A DNA stretch of 64,000 nucleotides from Callorhinus ursinus (lineage: Eukaryota > Chordata > Mammalia > Carnivora > Otariidae), in contig NW_020312895.1 of assembly GCF_003265705.1 (NCBI RefSeq), forward strand, positions 1,095,306 through 1,159,305. The letters run 5' to 3'. Positions within the stretch are counted from its first letter, which is position 1. Every line of letters starts with the position of its first letter. Below, one piece after another: positions 1-9,821 of this stretch. The notes beneath the pieces were generated by a model. The model saw only the letters and a list, made by a program, of their open reading frames with translations. It did no database searches and was not told the DNA's origin. The translations under genes were made by a program, and so were the position numbers.

Positions 1-3000
1 GGGGCGCGTGTGCGTGGAGGGGGGATGGGAAGGTTTCTTCCAGGCTGGTGCTCTGCCTCACTCAGGCTGCTGAGGGCAGTGTTCAATCTTGCCTAAAACA
101 CCCTGGCATGTCCTCTGGCTGTGACCGTGGCCCCGCCGAGCCCAGGGCTGAAACTCCCCATCGCAGCTGCCGAGGCTCCAGCGGGCCCAGCGGGCCACGG
201 CGCCACGCCCGGACCACACGTGCCGGGGGCTCCATGTACCAGCCGAGAAGGCCAAGGGCCCCCTCCTGGTTCTGTAGCCGCAGCCCCCCTGAGACTCAGG
301 TCAAGCTGCAGGCTGAACCCCCCCACCCCCCGCCCCCAGCCACCACCTGGCCTCATGGCTCGGTTGTACCTGACCTGCTGCCCAGGGTCACTAAATTAAT
401 TTGAACAAGGACCATGGTTCTGCTGTTGCTTCCGGAACTGGCAGAATCTGTGCTGAATTCCACTCGGTGACAATGACAAAACGGAGCGCTCCTCCCCTCT
501 CCGCCCCCAGGCCCCGCACACGGGCACCGGAGCCTGCCGGCCTCCATTACTGCGGCAGAACGGGTCTCCCGCGGGGCCGCCGCTACACGGGCACTGGGAG
601 GGCAGGCTCGGGGAGGGCGCGTGGGGCCAGCCCTGCACAGGGGGGTGGGGGGCAGCCGGGGCCCAGGGCTGTGCCCAGTGCTGGCCACGCCACTGGTACC
701 TTGTTTGTCTTTATCCAGTGTGAGCTCAGAGGGGAGACAAATGTGCTTGTTGGGAACGTTAGCCATGAACTCTGCATGTCCTCATTCTTTCTTTGCCATG
801 ACGCGCGCGCTCTCTGCGGAGCAGAGTGGAAAATCTATATATTGGCGCCAGTGTGCCTCTCTTCGGGAACTGGGTCTGCGACGTGTAGCCTGCTCCCGGG
901 GTCGGGGGGGCCAGAGCAGTGGGTGAGGGAGGGCACGGAGGGAGGCCCCCCCCCGGACAGAGGCACCGTTTCCTAGCCAGCCCTCCTCCCCCTTGTCACT
1001 CCCTGTCCCCCAGTCTTCTTCCTGGGGGCCTGGGCATAGGCCATGGCCACATCTGCGCTGGACACAGGGCCCCCTGGGCCCCCATCTCTGTGGTTCCAAC
1101 ACAGTGGACCCCTTGGAGCGCCCCAGCCCTGGCCCCAGGAGGCGGCTCCCTCCCAGCCCTGGGGTGGGTCCAGGCCCTCAAGGGGGCTCTGCTGGCCGGG
1201 GCTGGGCCTGCTGAGCCAGAGGCCCTCCTGACCAGGCCTCCCTGCTCTGTGCCCGGCCACGTGCCGGGAGGATGGGGTGGCTTCTCCTGGTGCTGGGCAT
1301 GGAGGGGAGCCGAGGTCCCAGACAGACTGAGGTGCTGAAGGTGCTTTAGTGACCACAGAGCTTCTGTCTTGTCTCTGGCCCACTCCTCAACACGGATGCA
1401 GAGCCCAGGATGGGGCAGGGACGGGGCAGCTGGGTTCCCGTCGGGGGGGGCGGCGGGTGGTGAATGGCCCTGCCCCTCTGGTCAGCCCCTGCCCCCTGCA
1501 TTTCCTGCCAGTGGCCTCTAGGCTTGTCCTCACGTTGCTGTCACCAAGGAGCCCCAGACAGTCCACCACAGTCCACACTGCAGACCTGCCTGGGACCTCC
1601 CCCCAGGCCTCCAGGTCCCCAGGTGAGGGGCCGCCAAAGCTCCTGGATCTCCCAGCCAAGGTGCACACACCCATACACCATAGAACAGGCCGTGCCACAA
1701 GGGAGGGTCCTGGGTTTCCTGGCACAAGGAGGAGCGACCTGCTTACCTCTTGTGGCCCCATCATTTATGTACAGATTGAGGGAGGGGCAGAGGAGGGCCT
1801 GAGGGGTGTGGCCTCCAGCGTGTCCCAAGGGGCACCTGTGACCTGCACCCCCACCCCTGTGACCCCCGCGGTGCCCCAAAGCCACTGGGTGTGGTACCCC
1901 ATGGGGACTCGAAGGGTGGGCTGTTCCCTGGAGAAAGGGGGTGGGGGAGGGAGAGGCTGAGCAGGGCCGGGGGCTGGGGGGCTGGGGGCTGGGTTTTGAG
2001 GACCACCCCCAGCAACTGGAGGGTTCTGCCGCGAGCCGGCCAGGCCTGTCCGGCCTCTCAGGACCACGCCACCCGCCGGGCCAGGCCAGGGCTCAGCCCC
2101 AGTGACCACACAGGCGGGCCTGCTGCTGTTTGCCAGTGGGGCTTTGCCAGAAGGCCTGGGGCAGGTGGGGAGCGGTTAGAGGACCTCCCCAGGTGGACCG
2201 TAGTGCTGGATGGGCCAGACTGCCCGTCCTGAGCCTCCAGGCATGAAGAGACACACTCACATGCACCTGCACACAGACCCAGGGCCCTTGGACACAGACC
2301 CACACCCCCACTCTCTCTCTCCCACAGGGAAACGCACACCTTCCCACCCGGCGTCTGCAGCAGGCCTGGCAGTCGGCTACGGTTTCCTAGGAAACCGTGT
2401 CACCATCATGGTTGCAGAGTCTCAGGGGCCCCCCCGTGTGCACCAGACAAGCCCCCTGGAGCCCGCTGGGGCCTCAGGCTGCAGGCGGGCACCGGCTGGA
2501 AGCAGAAGAGATGACATGTGGGCAGAGGGGGCCCAGTGGGCAAGGGACAAGCCCCAAGAGACTCCCCAGAGTCCCCTGAACCCAGGCTCTGATGGCCCAG
2601 AGCCCAGCCCTGCCCCTGCCCAGCCATGTGGCTGCAGCCCCATCAGCAGTGCCCCCGGGTGGGATCCCCTTCCTCAGACGCCTGCTCTCCTGGAGCCAAG
2701 CCACTTCCTGGAGAAGCAGAGGAGCAGGAAGAAAGCCGGCCGTGAAGTCGGTGCTCCCCCAGGAGAAGGGACAAGGACAGCAGAGCTGGGCCACGGTCAG
2801 GGACACCTCTAGGAAAGGGGGTCAGGATGGGAACCCCATTTCCCAGGCAGGGCGTGGTCCTGCGCCTCTGCTGGAGCCAGAGGACGGGCCGCTGCCAAGA
2901 CCCTGTGTCTACGTGCTCATGGAGGCCAGGCAGGCCAGAGGGGGAGAGACACCCTGGCCACGCAGAGGGGCGCATTCCTGCCGTCCCACAGGCTCCAGGC

Positions 3001-3345
3001 TTTCGGGGTGAAGGTCATGGGGGCTCGGCGCTGGAGTTCCCTGCAGAGAAGGCCACTCCTGGAGGCAGCCAGGCTCAGTGACCCACGCCACGCTGCCGGC
3101 ACCAAGGCTTGGGGCTGTGGGCAGCAGAGGGCAGGGGCCACCACCCAAGGTCCAGAGCCAGTCTACCTGGACTCTGCAGCAGCCTTAATCACTCCGTGAT
3201 CTAGAAATGCCAGAACGTTATCCAAGTCTTCCCAACAGAGACCTGCGCAGAGTGCAGAGCCTGCCCGTAGCTTGTGCCTCCGAGGCCCTGCTCCCAGGTG
3301 CAGGCGCCGCCACGGACCACGCCGTCCCGGCCGCCGGCTCAGGGA
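1..3345. other. GC-rich intergenic sequence, no gene seen
   Basis: GC-rich single-copy-looking DNA with G and C runs. Open frames exist on both strands, but they are proline/glycine/arginine-rich in every frame, as expected from base composition. None has a recognisable domain or a paired splice acceptor and donor around a conserved-looking stretch. The only distinct structure is the palindrome at 2379-2398, listed separately. Confidence 0.6.
2379..2398. promoter_or_regulatory. Perfect 20-bp palindrome resembling an RFX X-box
   Basis: The sequence ACGGTTTCCTAGGAAACCGT is its own reverse complement over all 20 bases. Its core, GTTTCC-TA-GGAAAC, has the two inverted half-sites with a 2-base spacer that RFX-family factors bind (GTNRCC-N-RGYAAC type). 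The half-sites use TTTCC rather than the preferred TTGCC/TTACC, so binding is an inference. No transcription start is visible nearby. Confidence 0.4.
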
Positions 3346-3349
3346 GACA

Positions 3350-3465
3350 AGGCTGCGGAGCCAGGGAGACCTGAATTCAAATCCTGGGGCTGCAACGTAG
3401 CAGGTGGGGGGCTGCTCTGAGCGGCTGCTTCCCTACTGTGAGATGGGCTGTCGTGGGGACTGGAG
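3350..3465 (+). repeat. MIR SINE fragment
   Basis: The order of short blocks matches the MIR core: a 'gagacctgaattcaaatcctgg' type segment, a cysteine-codon-like 'ctgc' segment and then 'ctactgtgagatggg' corresponding to the 'cctcatctgtaaaatggg' block. It is heavily diverged, as expected for this ancient mammalian family. Confidence 0.6.
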
Positions 3466-5284
3466 ACGGCGTGTGTCACCACGTGAGGTCACACAGCAGG
3501 GAGCGGGCTCACGAAGTGGAGTGGAACGCACGGGTGCTCTGTGACGACGGGCAGCTCGGAACCGGCCGTGCTAGGAGTATTTACACCATGGAAATTGGCA
3601 AATGCTGTCAACAGAGCTTTTCATTCCCCCAGGAAACGGCTCCCTGAGCAGAGCACGGGTCCGCCTTTGCCCCGCTGTTGTCCTTGTGCCCGACACAGGA
3701 CACCGGGCAGACACGGGGCAGGGAGAGTCACCTGGCAGGTCAGAAGTAGGCTGCCTGGCTCTGAGCAGCTTCACTAAATCATCCTGGAGCTTGACTCCCG
3801 GGGCAGGAGGGTGTCCAGTGAGGGGCATGCCCACCCCGCGCTGTCGCACCCACCAGGTGAAGCTCTGCCCAGTCCCTGGCCCAGGAATGACCCCGACACA
3901 GACAAGTTCCTCTGCCAGAGGCCTGGCCGGCTTAGGCCACCTGCCAGCCGACAGGTAGGACTGAGTGCGTCAGGGCCTTCCTTTGGGGCTCTTTATGGGG
4001 CACAGGGGCCAGGGCATGGACGGGGGGCAGGTGGGTGCTCGGCTGCAAAGCTGGGGCATGCACAGCGACCACTGTCCTTCCTGCAGGGAGATCTCCAGCA
4101 CACCCTGCCCGACTCGCGCCTTGGCTCAGAACCAGGCCCCACGTGGGGGTGCAGACACTACGGAAGGAAGAGGAATGGCCAGAGGTTGAGCCCCTGGGGT
4201 GCAAGTAGACATTCAAATTCTAGCCTGACTGATAAGGCTCTCCCTCAGGCCCTGAACAGGCCTGAACAGGCCGCCCATCCTCCCCACCACCAGGTGCCCA
4301 CTTGGACTAGCGACTTGGGAGTGACTCCACCTGACCCACCAGCCAGACCGGCCCTCGGCCTCCAGGGAGGGAGGGAGGGAGGAATCGATGGTGGACAGGG
4401 TTCCTGCTCTGGGGTCCAAGGGCAGAGAAGGGCGTCGGCCCTGAGGAACAAGGTCAAAACAAGTGGGGAAGAAAATGGCATGTGTGGGCACGGCAGGGGG
4501 ACAGTGGGAGGCCCGGGCACCTGGGGGGGACGGCAAGCCAGGGAGGGCCTGGCAAGGGGTCAGTGAGTGGGGACCCTGAGCGGCTGCTCTGGCCCAGGGC
4601 TGATGCTGACCATGGCAGTGCTGTGCACACAGGGCCACACTGCGAGGGGCTCTGTGCTTTGTGGCCCACGGAGCCCCGCCTGCAGGAGGCCTCTCCCTAT
4701 AGCCCCCAGGGGATGCTCTCCCTTCCTCGGGGTTTGAGCGTCCCTCCGGGCAGCACATACATCCCAAGGCCTGGGGCAAGCATGACGGGAGCCAGGCCCA
4801 GGCCACGCCAGGCCACGCCACACCTGCTCTGCCCGGCTCATCCTCGACACCGCACTCAACAGTTTGCACAGCGTCGTTCATTCAGGAGGAATCCGCGTGG
4901 AGATGACCCCGGTGTAGGTGCACAAAGGTCTTGGGGCTCTAGCCTGCGGGGACCCTTTGCAGGCTGGATGCAGGGCTTCCCCGGTGCTCAGGGAGCTGCC
5001 GCGGTCCCGGGAAGACATTGAAATGCAGCCTCCGTGCCTGTTCTGAGGAGGGACGCTAATTACACTCACTCTTGCGGAGCCTCATGGGCTCCCCGTGATG
5101 AGACCACCTCCGGTCCATGTGAGGTCCCTGAGGCCGCTTGGAGCGGCTGTGCTACCAGAGCAGGGCTGAGCGCACTCAGCTGCCGTGATGGGGCAGAGTT
5201 CAAAAACAATGGATTTGGTTTTGAAAACCCATTTTCTATTCCCGTTGGCTTGTGTTCTTCTGACTTTGCAAGCATTCAGTGTTT
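3466..5284. other. Gene-less GC-rich stretch with small tandem duplications
   Basis: No exon could be supported. Local features are a 10-bp unit (cctgaacagg) in tandem at 4251-4272, a GGGA array at about 4364-4382 and a duplicated 'ccaggccacg' unit near 4798-4822. Long frames here are compositional. Confidence 0.5.
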
Positions 5285-5640
5285 TTTTCTAAATCAGGGA
5301 TCCTTAATTCAGGGGGTCCGTGAACTTGGATGGGAGAAAATGACATCTTTATTTGCACTAACCTCCAACTGAAATTTAGCACTTCCTTCTACTGGGAATG
5401 TCCGAGGTCCCGGGGATTTTGTCCCTCACCGAAAGCACAGATGTGTCTGTATCGCCGTCCACACGTGGCAGACACTTCAAACATCCACGCTTTCCACAAC
5501 CTCAAAACCACGGCCCCTCTCACATGCCGGGAGCACGCCCATCACCACATCACGTGTCTGCTTCTAGCGTTTTGATAATTATTTCAAAATAATTGCTTTC
5601 ATTTGTGAGCGTGTGTGTCTTTTTTCCTTTAAAACATTGA
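5285..5640 (+). repeat. Ancient interspersed repeat, possibly a hAT-like DNA transposon relic
   Basis: The block around 5296-5390 (a 'gggtccgtgaacttggatggg' segment followed by 'tttgcactaacctcca' and 'ctgaaatttagca') is a motif string I recognise from an old mammalian dispersed repeat whose other end reads 'ggttaagaacccctg'. The family name is not certain from memory. The rest, to about 5640, is AT-richer and more diverged, and the far end is not clear. Confidence 0.4.
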
Positions 5641-7684
5641 TGAACAGGTGGAGCGAAGGGGGTTTTCAGGGCAGGGAAACGATCCCACGGGACACCGTCA
5701 TGGTGGATTATGTCACATGCATTTGTCAAAACCCACAGAACAGATGGCTTTGCACAGTGACCCTACTGTAAACCGTGCACATTATCCAGAATAATGTCTC
5801 AGTACTGGCTCGTCGATTGCAACAAAGTAGCACATTTGTGCAAGGCGTGAAGAACAGGGAGGGAAGCCGTGTCCTCTGCGGGAGAAACTCTACTATCTGC
5901 CCAACTATCCTGTAAACCCAAAGCTACGCTAAAATATAAGGTTCATTTAAAGTCTATTAATTATGAAAACAACTGTCCCCAGGCTGCCAAAGCCCCCTCC
6001 TCCCCAGAGAGCAGTGCAGGACCTGGGGAACGCCCAGCCCTCAACACCTCCCGGGGCCACTGTAGGCCCGGGCCCCACAGCCAGTGACAACCACGGGACA
6101 GGGGACACAGGAAGCAGGAAGGCGCAGTCCGTGTTGACACGTGCACGCAAGTGTGCCGCGTCCGCCAACAACCCCCTCCAGGACACACCCAGAACGTTCC
6201 ATTCCCAGCTTTGCGGATCTGAAATTCTTCGTTAATGCTTTCCATTCTGAATGCACGTGTGGTTTAATCTCAGCACTGCATTTGGAGTAATTAAACCAAA
6301 GAGCTCATTTCTGAAAAGAAACAAGGTATTGGCGTTTCTGCAGCGATGTTTAACATCTGCCGTATAGTCTGGATATCGCCCTGGCGGGTGAAACACTCTC
6401 CACTCCCAGTAAATACTAACCCAACCACAGATCCCTGGAGAAAGAGATACATTTCCTTGTGAACGACCATCCGACCATCTGTGCTGTCTGTTTAGATGTA
6501 TAGCTCTGGCAGGATTTTTTTTCCATTTTAAAATCTCAGAGCCAAATTCAGTTTAACAAGCTAAATGATTAGTCTAGTTCAGAGCTAATGTGTTTAAAGT
6601 TGGAATGGAACACATCAAATATTTCAAGGAAAAAAGGCACAATATGTGAATCAGAAAGCAAGGATTCCTCTAGAACTAAGCTGAGTGATGGCTGTTTGTG
6701 GGGAGTGCGTCAGCCGGCAGGGGCCCACTCACTGTGTGACCCGTCTGGACAGAGCTCTGAGGCCCCAGTTCGCGGCCCCGAGAACACAGCCCGATGCAGA
6801 AACCAAGGCCCCATGCTGAGACCACAGGCCGGGGAGCACTCGTCCAGCTGGGCGTGCCCTCCACATCCCACCAACACCACATGCTAGGTCACTGAGGGTT
6901 TTATTCCCCACTGCGAGATGGCGGTGGGGACATGGGTGGGCCCCGAAACGCAGCGGGCTCAGCCAGGGAGGCTGGTGACCGGAGCGCCGGGTCGAGGGAT
7001 CAGGCATCGGTGGGGTGGACCCAGCTCTTGCCTGAAGGAGCATCCCGCGGGGGGCTTGGGGCTTCTGGGGTGTGACACTGAGTGGCCAGGCGAGTGGGGC
7101 TGGGGACAGGCTACAGATGGTCGCCTGAACACCTCGTCACTTTCCTCTCCAGCCTCAGTGGAACAGTCGCGATGGGCTGGCGGACCTCAACTCAACCTAT
7201 GGACGCCGCTGGTTAGGGACCGTCCCCAAGGGAGACGCGTGACCAGAAAGGCAGCTTGAACTGTGTGACTGAGGAGCGCTTGGGTTGTGCCTGCGCCCCG
7301 CCCCCCCGCTTGGAGTCCTAGCCCCGACGGCTACCCTCTCAGGAGCTCTCTGGTGGGTAGGGGGGAGGCCGGCATCCTGCCCGGTGGGGAGCGGGGCCCC
7401 AGGCCAGAAGTCAGGGTCTCACTCAGTGCCTGCTCTTCAGGGTCACAGCAGAACCCCTGAGATCGCAAATCCCTCATGACACCGTCATGTAAAGGATGCC
7501 GTCTCCTGACCCCGAGGCCCTCACAGAGTTGCCGCTTGCTCCTGGCGGCCAGACAGACACACCCGATGTCCGCTGAGCGAAAGCTGAGGGAAGAAAACGT
7601 GGCGCTCACACGGATGGACGAGGACTTGCGGAAGCTGGAAGGAAGCACGGGCAGGCGTTATCAGGCGCACGGTCGTCGGAGACG
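5641..7684. other. Non-coding stretch with a low-GC block at 6200-6700
   Basis: No coding exon is supported. The interval 6200-6700 is much more AT-rich than its surroundings, has no obvious repeat signature and carries several TAAT/ATTA-type homeobox-like sites. This is the appearance of a conserved non-coding element. The remainder is GC-rich. Confidence 0.4.
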
Positions 7685-7880
7685 CTACACTCCGTGAGGG
7701 AAGCCAGACACAGTCCACATAGTGCAGGACTCCATTTGCATGAACAGCCCAGAACAGACAACCTCCCAGAAAGAGATTTGCCAGGGGCTGGGGAACGGGT
7801 GTCGGGGTCGGTGGGAGTGTTCTAGAATATTCTAAAAATCACTGCACTGCACACAGTGAACGAGAGGCCTGAAGCCATAT
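7685..7880 (+). mobile_element. Old L1 3'-end fragment
   Basis: The ordered phrases 'aagccagacaca', 'gactccatttgcatgaa', 'ccagaacaga' and 'tgccaggggctggggaa', then 'aaaatcactgcactg(c)acac', follow the 3' UTR layout of ancient L1M elements. The copy is 5'-truncated, GC-enriched and lacks the terminal A-rich tail. Confidence 0.65.
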
Positions 7881-8691
7881 GCGCTGCCTCTCAACAAGCA
7901 GGTTTTTGAGAGCACCTCTTTCCTGTCTCCCGGGGGGCGCGGCGGGTGGTCTGAAGGGCTCCCCAGACTCTCGTGCGTGTCTCTGTTGCGAAACCATCAT
8001 ACCCCAAAAATATGCAGTGAATTGCTCAAACAAATCATTAGGACCATTCTCTCTGTGACAAATAGCCATTAGGAGCCTCAGGCTTGAAACTGAATCCAGG
8101 TTAGGGACCTGGGGTCTGGGACCCTATCACAGAAGTTGGCCCTAAATTCTCCCCTTCCTGCTGCCCCGTGGGTGCCGGTCCTGGACACCGGTCCCCAGCA
8201 GAACCCCAAGTGGTGGGAGTGAGGGAGAGGGGAGGGAGCTGATGGGAGTTGGTGGTTTGGGCAGGGCCTCAGGGGCCCCCTGAAGCAGGACCCAGCTGCC
8301 CCCAGCCTTCTTCCTCATGGGGGACGGTCCCCTCCTGCCGAGGCCCAGTGCAGGACTGAGCAGCCCAGCCACAGCTCTCCTCCGTCCCCATGGCGGTCTG
8401 CTGCCCAGGGGGTGCCGCTCCCCCCGTGAGGGGCTCAGGCTCTCCCCTGTGCTCCCCGAGCCCCAAGCCTGCACCACCCCTGGTGCTGCCCACACCCATC
8501 CACGGCCCCTCACCCCCTTCTGCAGGCCCCCATCCTGGGCCCCACCCTCAGTGCTCCCCGGTGCCCTGCACGTGGCAGGGGCGTATCTGATCCTGGCTCC
8601 CTCCTCCTGTGTGCATCCCTAGCTGTTCCTTGTGGCCCAGCTCACACCTAGCTGGTCAGGATGCCCTCTGCTTGTCGACATCCCTGCCCTG
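7881..8691. other. Gene-less GC-rich stretch
   Basis: C/G-rich DNA with overlapping long frames on both strands. No splice-bounded exon, repeat or RNA gene is recognised. Confidence 0.5.
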
Positions 8692-8900
8692 GGTGTGTTT
8701 GTTTCCCCCCAAAATCCAAATGTTGAAGCTTAACCCCTGATGGGCTGGCATTTATTTTTTATTTTTTTTTTTTTTGGGAGATGGGCCTCAGGGAGGCAGT
8801 TCCATTTAGATGAGGTTGTGAGGGTGGGGGCCCCATGGTGGGTTAGCATAAGAGCCTAAGATGAGGCACCAGGCTCATTCTCTCTCTCTCTCAACCACCC
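8692..8900 (+). mobile_element. MaLR-type LTR fragment
   Basis: The ordered blocks 'ccccccaaaatccaaatgttgaagc', 'taacccctgatgg', 'gatgggcctcagggaggca', 'tagatgaggttgtgagggtgggg' and a CT-rich 'ctcattctctctctctct' stretch match the 5' half of mammalian apparent LTR-retrotransposon (MaLR/MST/MLT-type) LTRs. A T-rich run at about 8753-8775 interrupts it. The 3' half, with the LTR poly(A) signal, is missing. Confidence 0.55.
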
Positions 8901-8935
8901 AGTGTCCAGGGCTTTGGGGTCCTTCAGTCTGGCAG
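8901..8935 (+). repeat. 35-bp direct repeat, copy 1
   Basis: This 35-base segment recurs at 9787-9821 with one G/A difference, 886 bases away. Flanking sequences differ. It lies immediately after the MaLR-like LTR fragment, so it may be part of an unrecognised dispersed repeat. Confidence 0.75.
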
Positions 8936-9594
8936 GCCCCTCTCCCAGGACGGGTCTCAGCCTAGCCTCAGCCTCCTTGTCAGCAAGATGAGGACCCTGA
9001 TCCCTGACCCTCCTTCAGGCTCCTTAGGCTGCACTCGGGTTTGGGGCCCCTGGGTCCCTGCCCTGAGCCCCACCGAGGAGGGAGGGGAGCCCCCCTGCCC
9101 TGCCTCCCTCACGTGGTCAGGGATGTCCAGTCTGTGAGAGCACAGTGTCGAGGGTGCTGGCCGCCCTGCCAGAGGCCTGCGGGCCTTCCACTCTGATCTC
9201 TGCTCTCCAGGGCGAGGAGGCCTGCTCTGGCCACAGGTGGGGCTGCTAGGGGTGCACGTGCGGGTGGGGCAGGAAGGAGGCCAGTCCTGGTGACAATGTC
9301 ACTGACTGGACCCAGGCCCCAGACCCCAGAAAGGCCACACAGGCCCCAGCCCCAGGCCGGCTGACAGCTGCCCCGCAGCGGCGAAGAGGTCGAGATGCCC
9401 ACGGCACAAACCCTGGGCCTAGGGCAGAAAGGGGGTGGGTGGGAGCCCCCAGGACGCAAATGCCCCGCAAAGGTGAGCAGAACCTCCTGGGTGGCAGGAG
9501 GCCGAGGGCAAACACCTATTAGTGCCCAGAAAGGCCCCCCAGGGAGAAGTGTGCAGAAGGCCAATCAGGTGGGGAAGGCGGGGGCAGGGGGACT

Positions 9595-9665
9595 GCATGA
9601 GATTTTTATTTCCTTTTCTGCGTTTATTTTACTAATTTTCTTCCACCAACAGTGGTTATTTTAGG
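9595..9665 (-). other. AT-rich patch with two minus-strand AATAAA hexamers
   Basis: Read on the minus strand, this short AT-rich island in GC-rich DNA contains two AATAAA hexamers (near 9605 and 9623). It could be a 3' end of a minus-strand transcript, including a distal 3'-UTR exon of PWWP2B, but nothing ties it to that gene. Chance occurrence in AT-rich DNA is equally possible. Confidence 0.25.
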
Positions 9666-9786
9666 ATGAGGGAAGCAGAACCCTTGCAGAAGGGGGAAGG
9701 TACCCATCGGTACCCTTCCCCCCACCATACCCTGGCACAGTGGGGGCAGGGGTAGTGGGGGAGGTGGCCACCTCTGCAGGATCCCG

Positions 9787-9821
9787 AGTGTCCAGGGCTT
9801 TGGGGTCCTTCAATCTGGCAG
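9787..9821 (+). repeat. 35-bp direct repeat, copy 2
   Basis: Second copy of the segment at 8901-8935, 34 of 35 bases identical and in the same orientation. No further identity extends on either side by eye. Confidence 0.75.
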
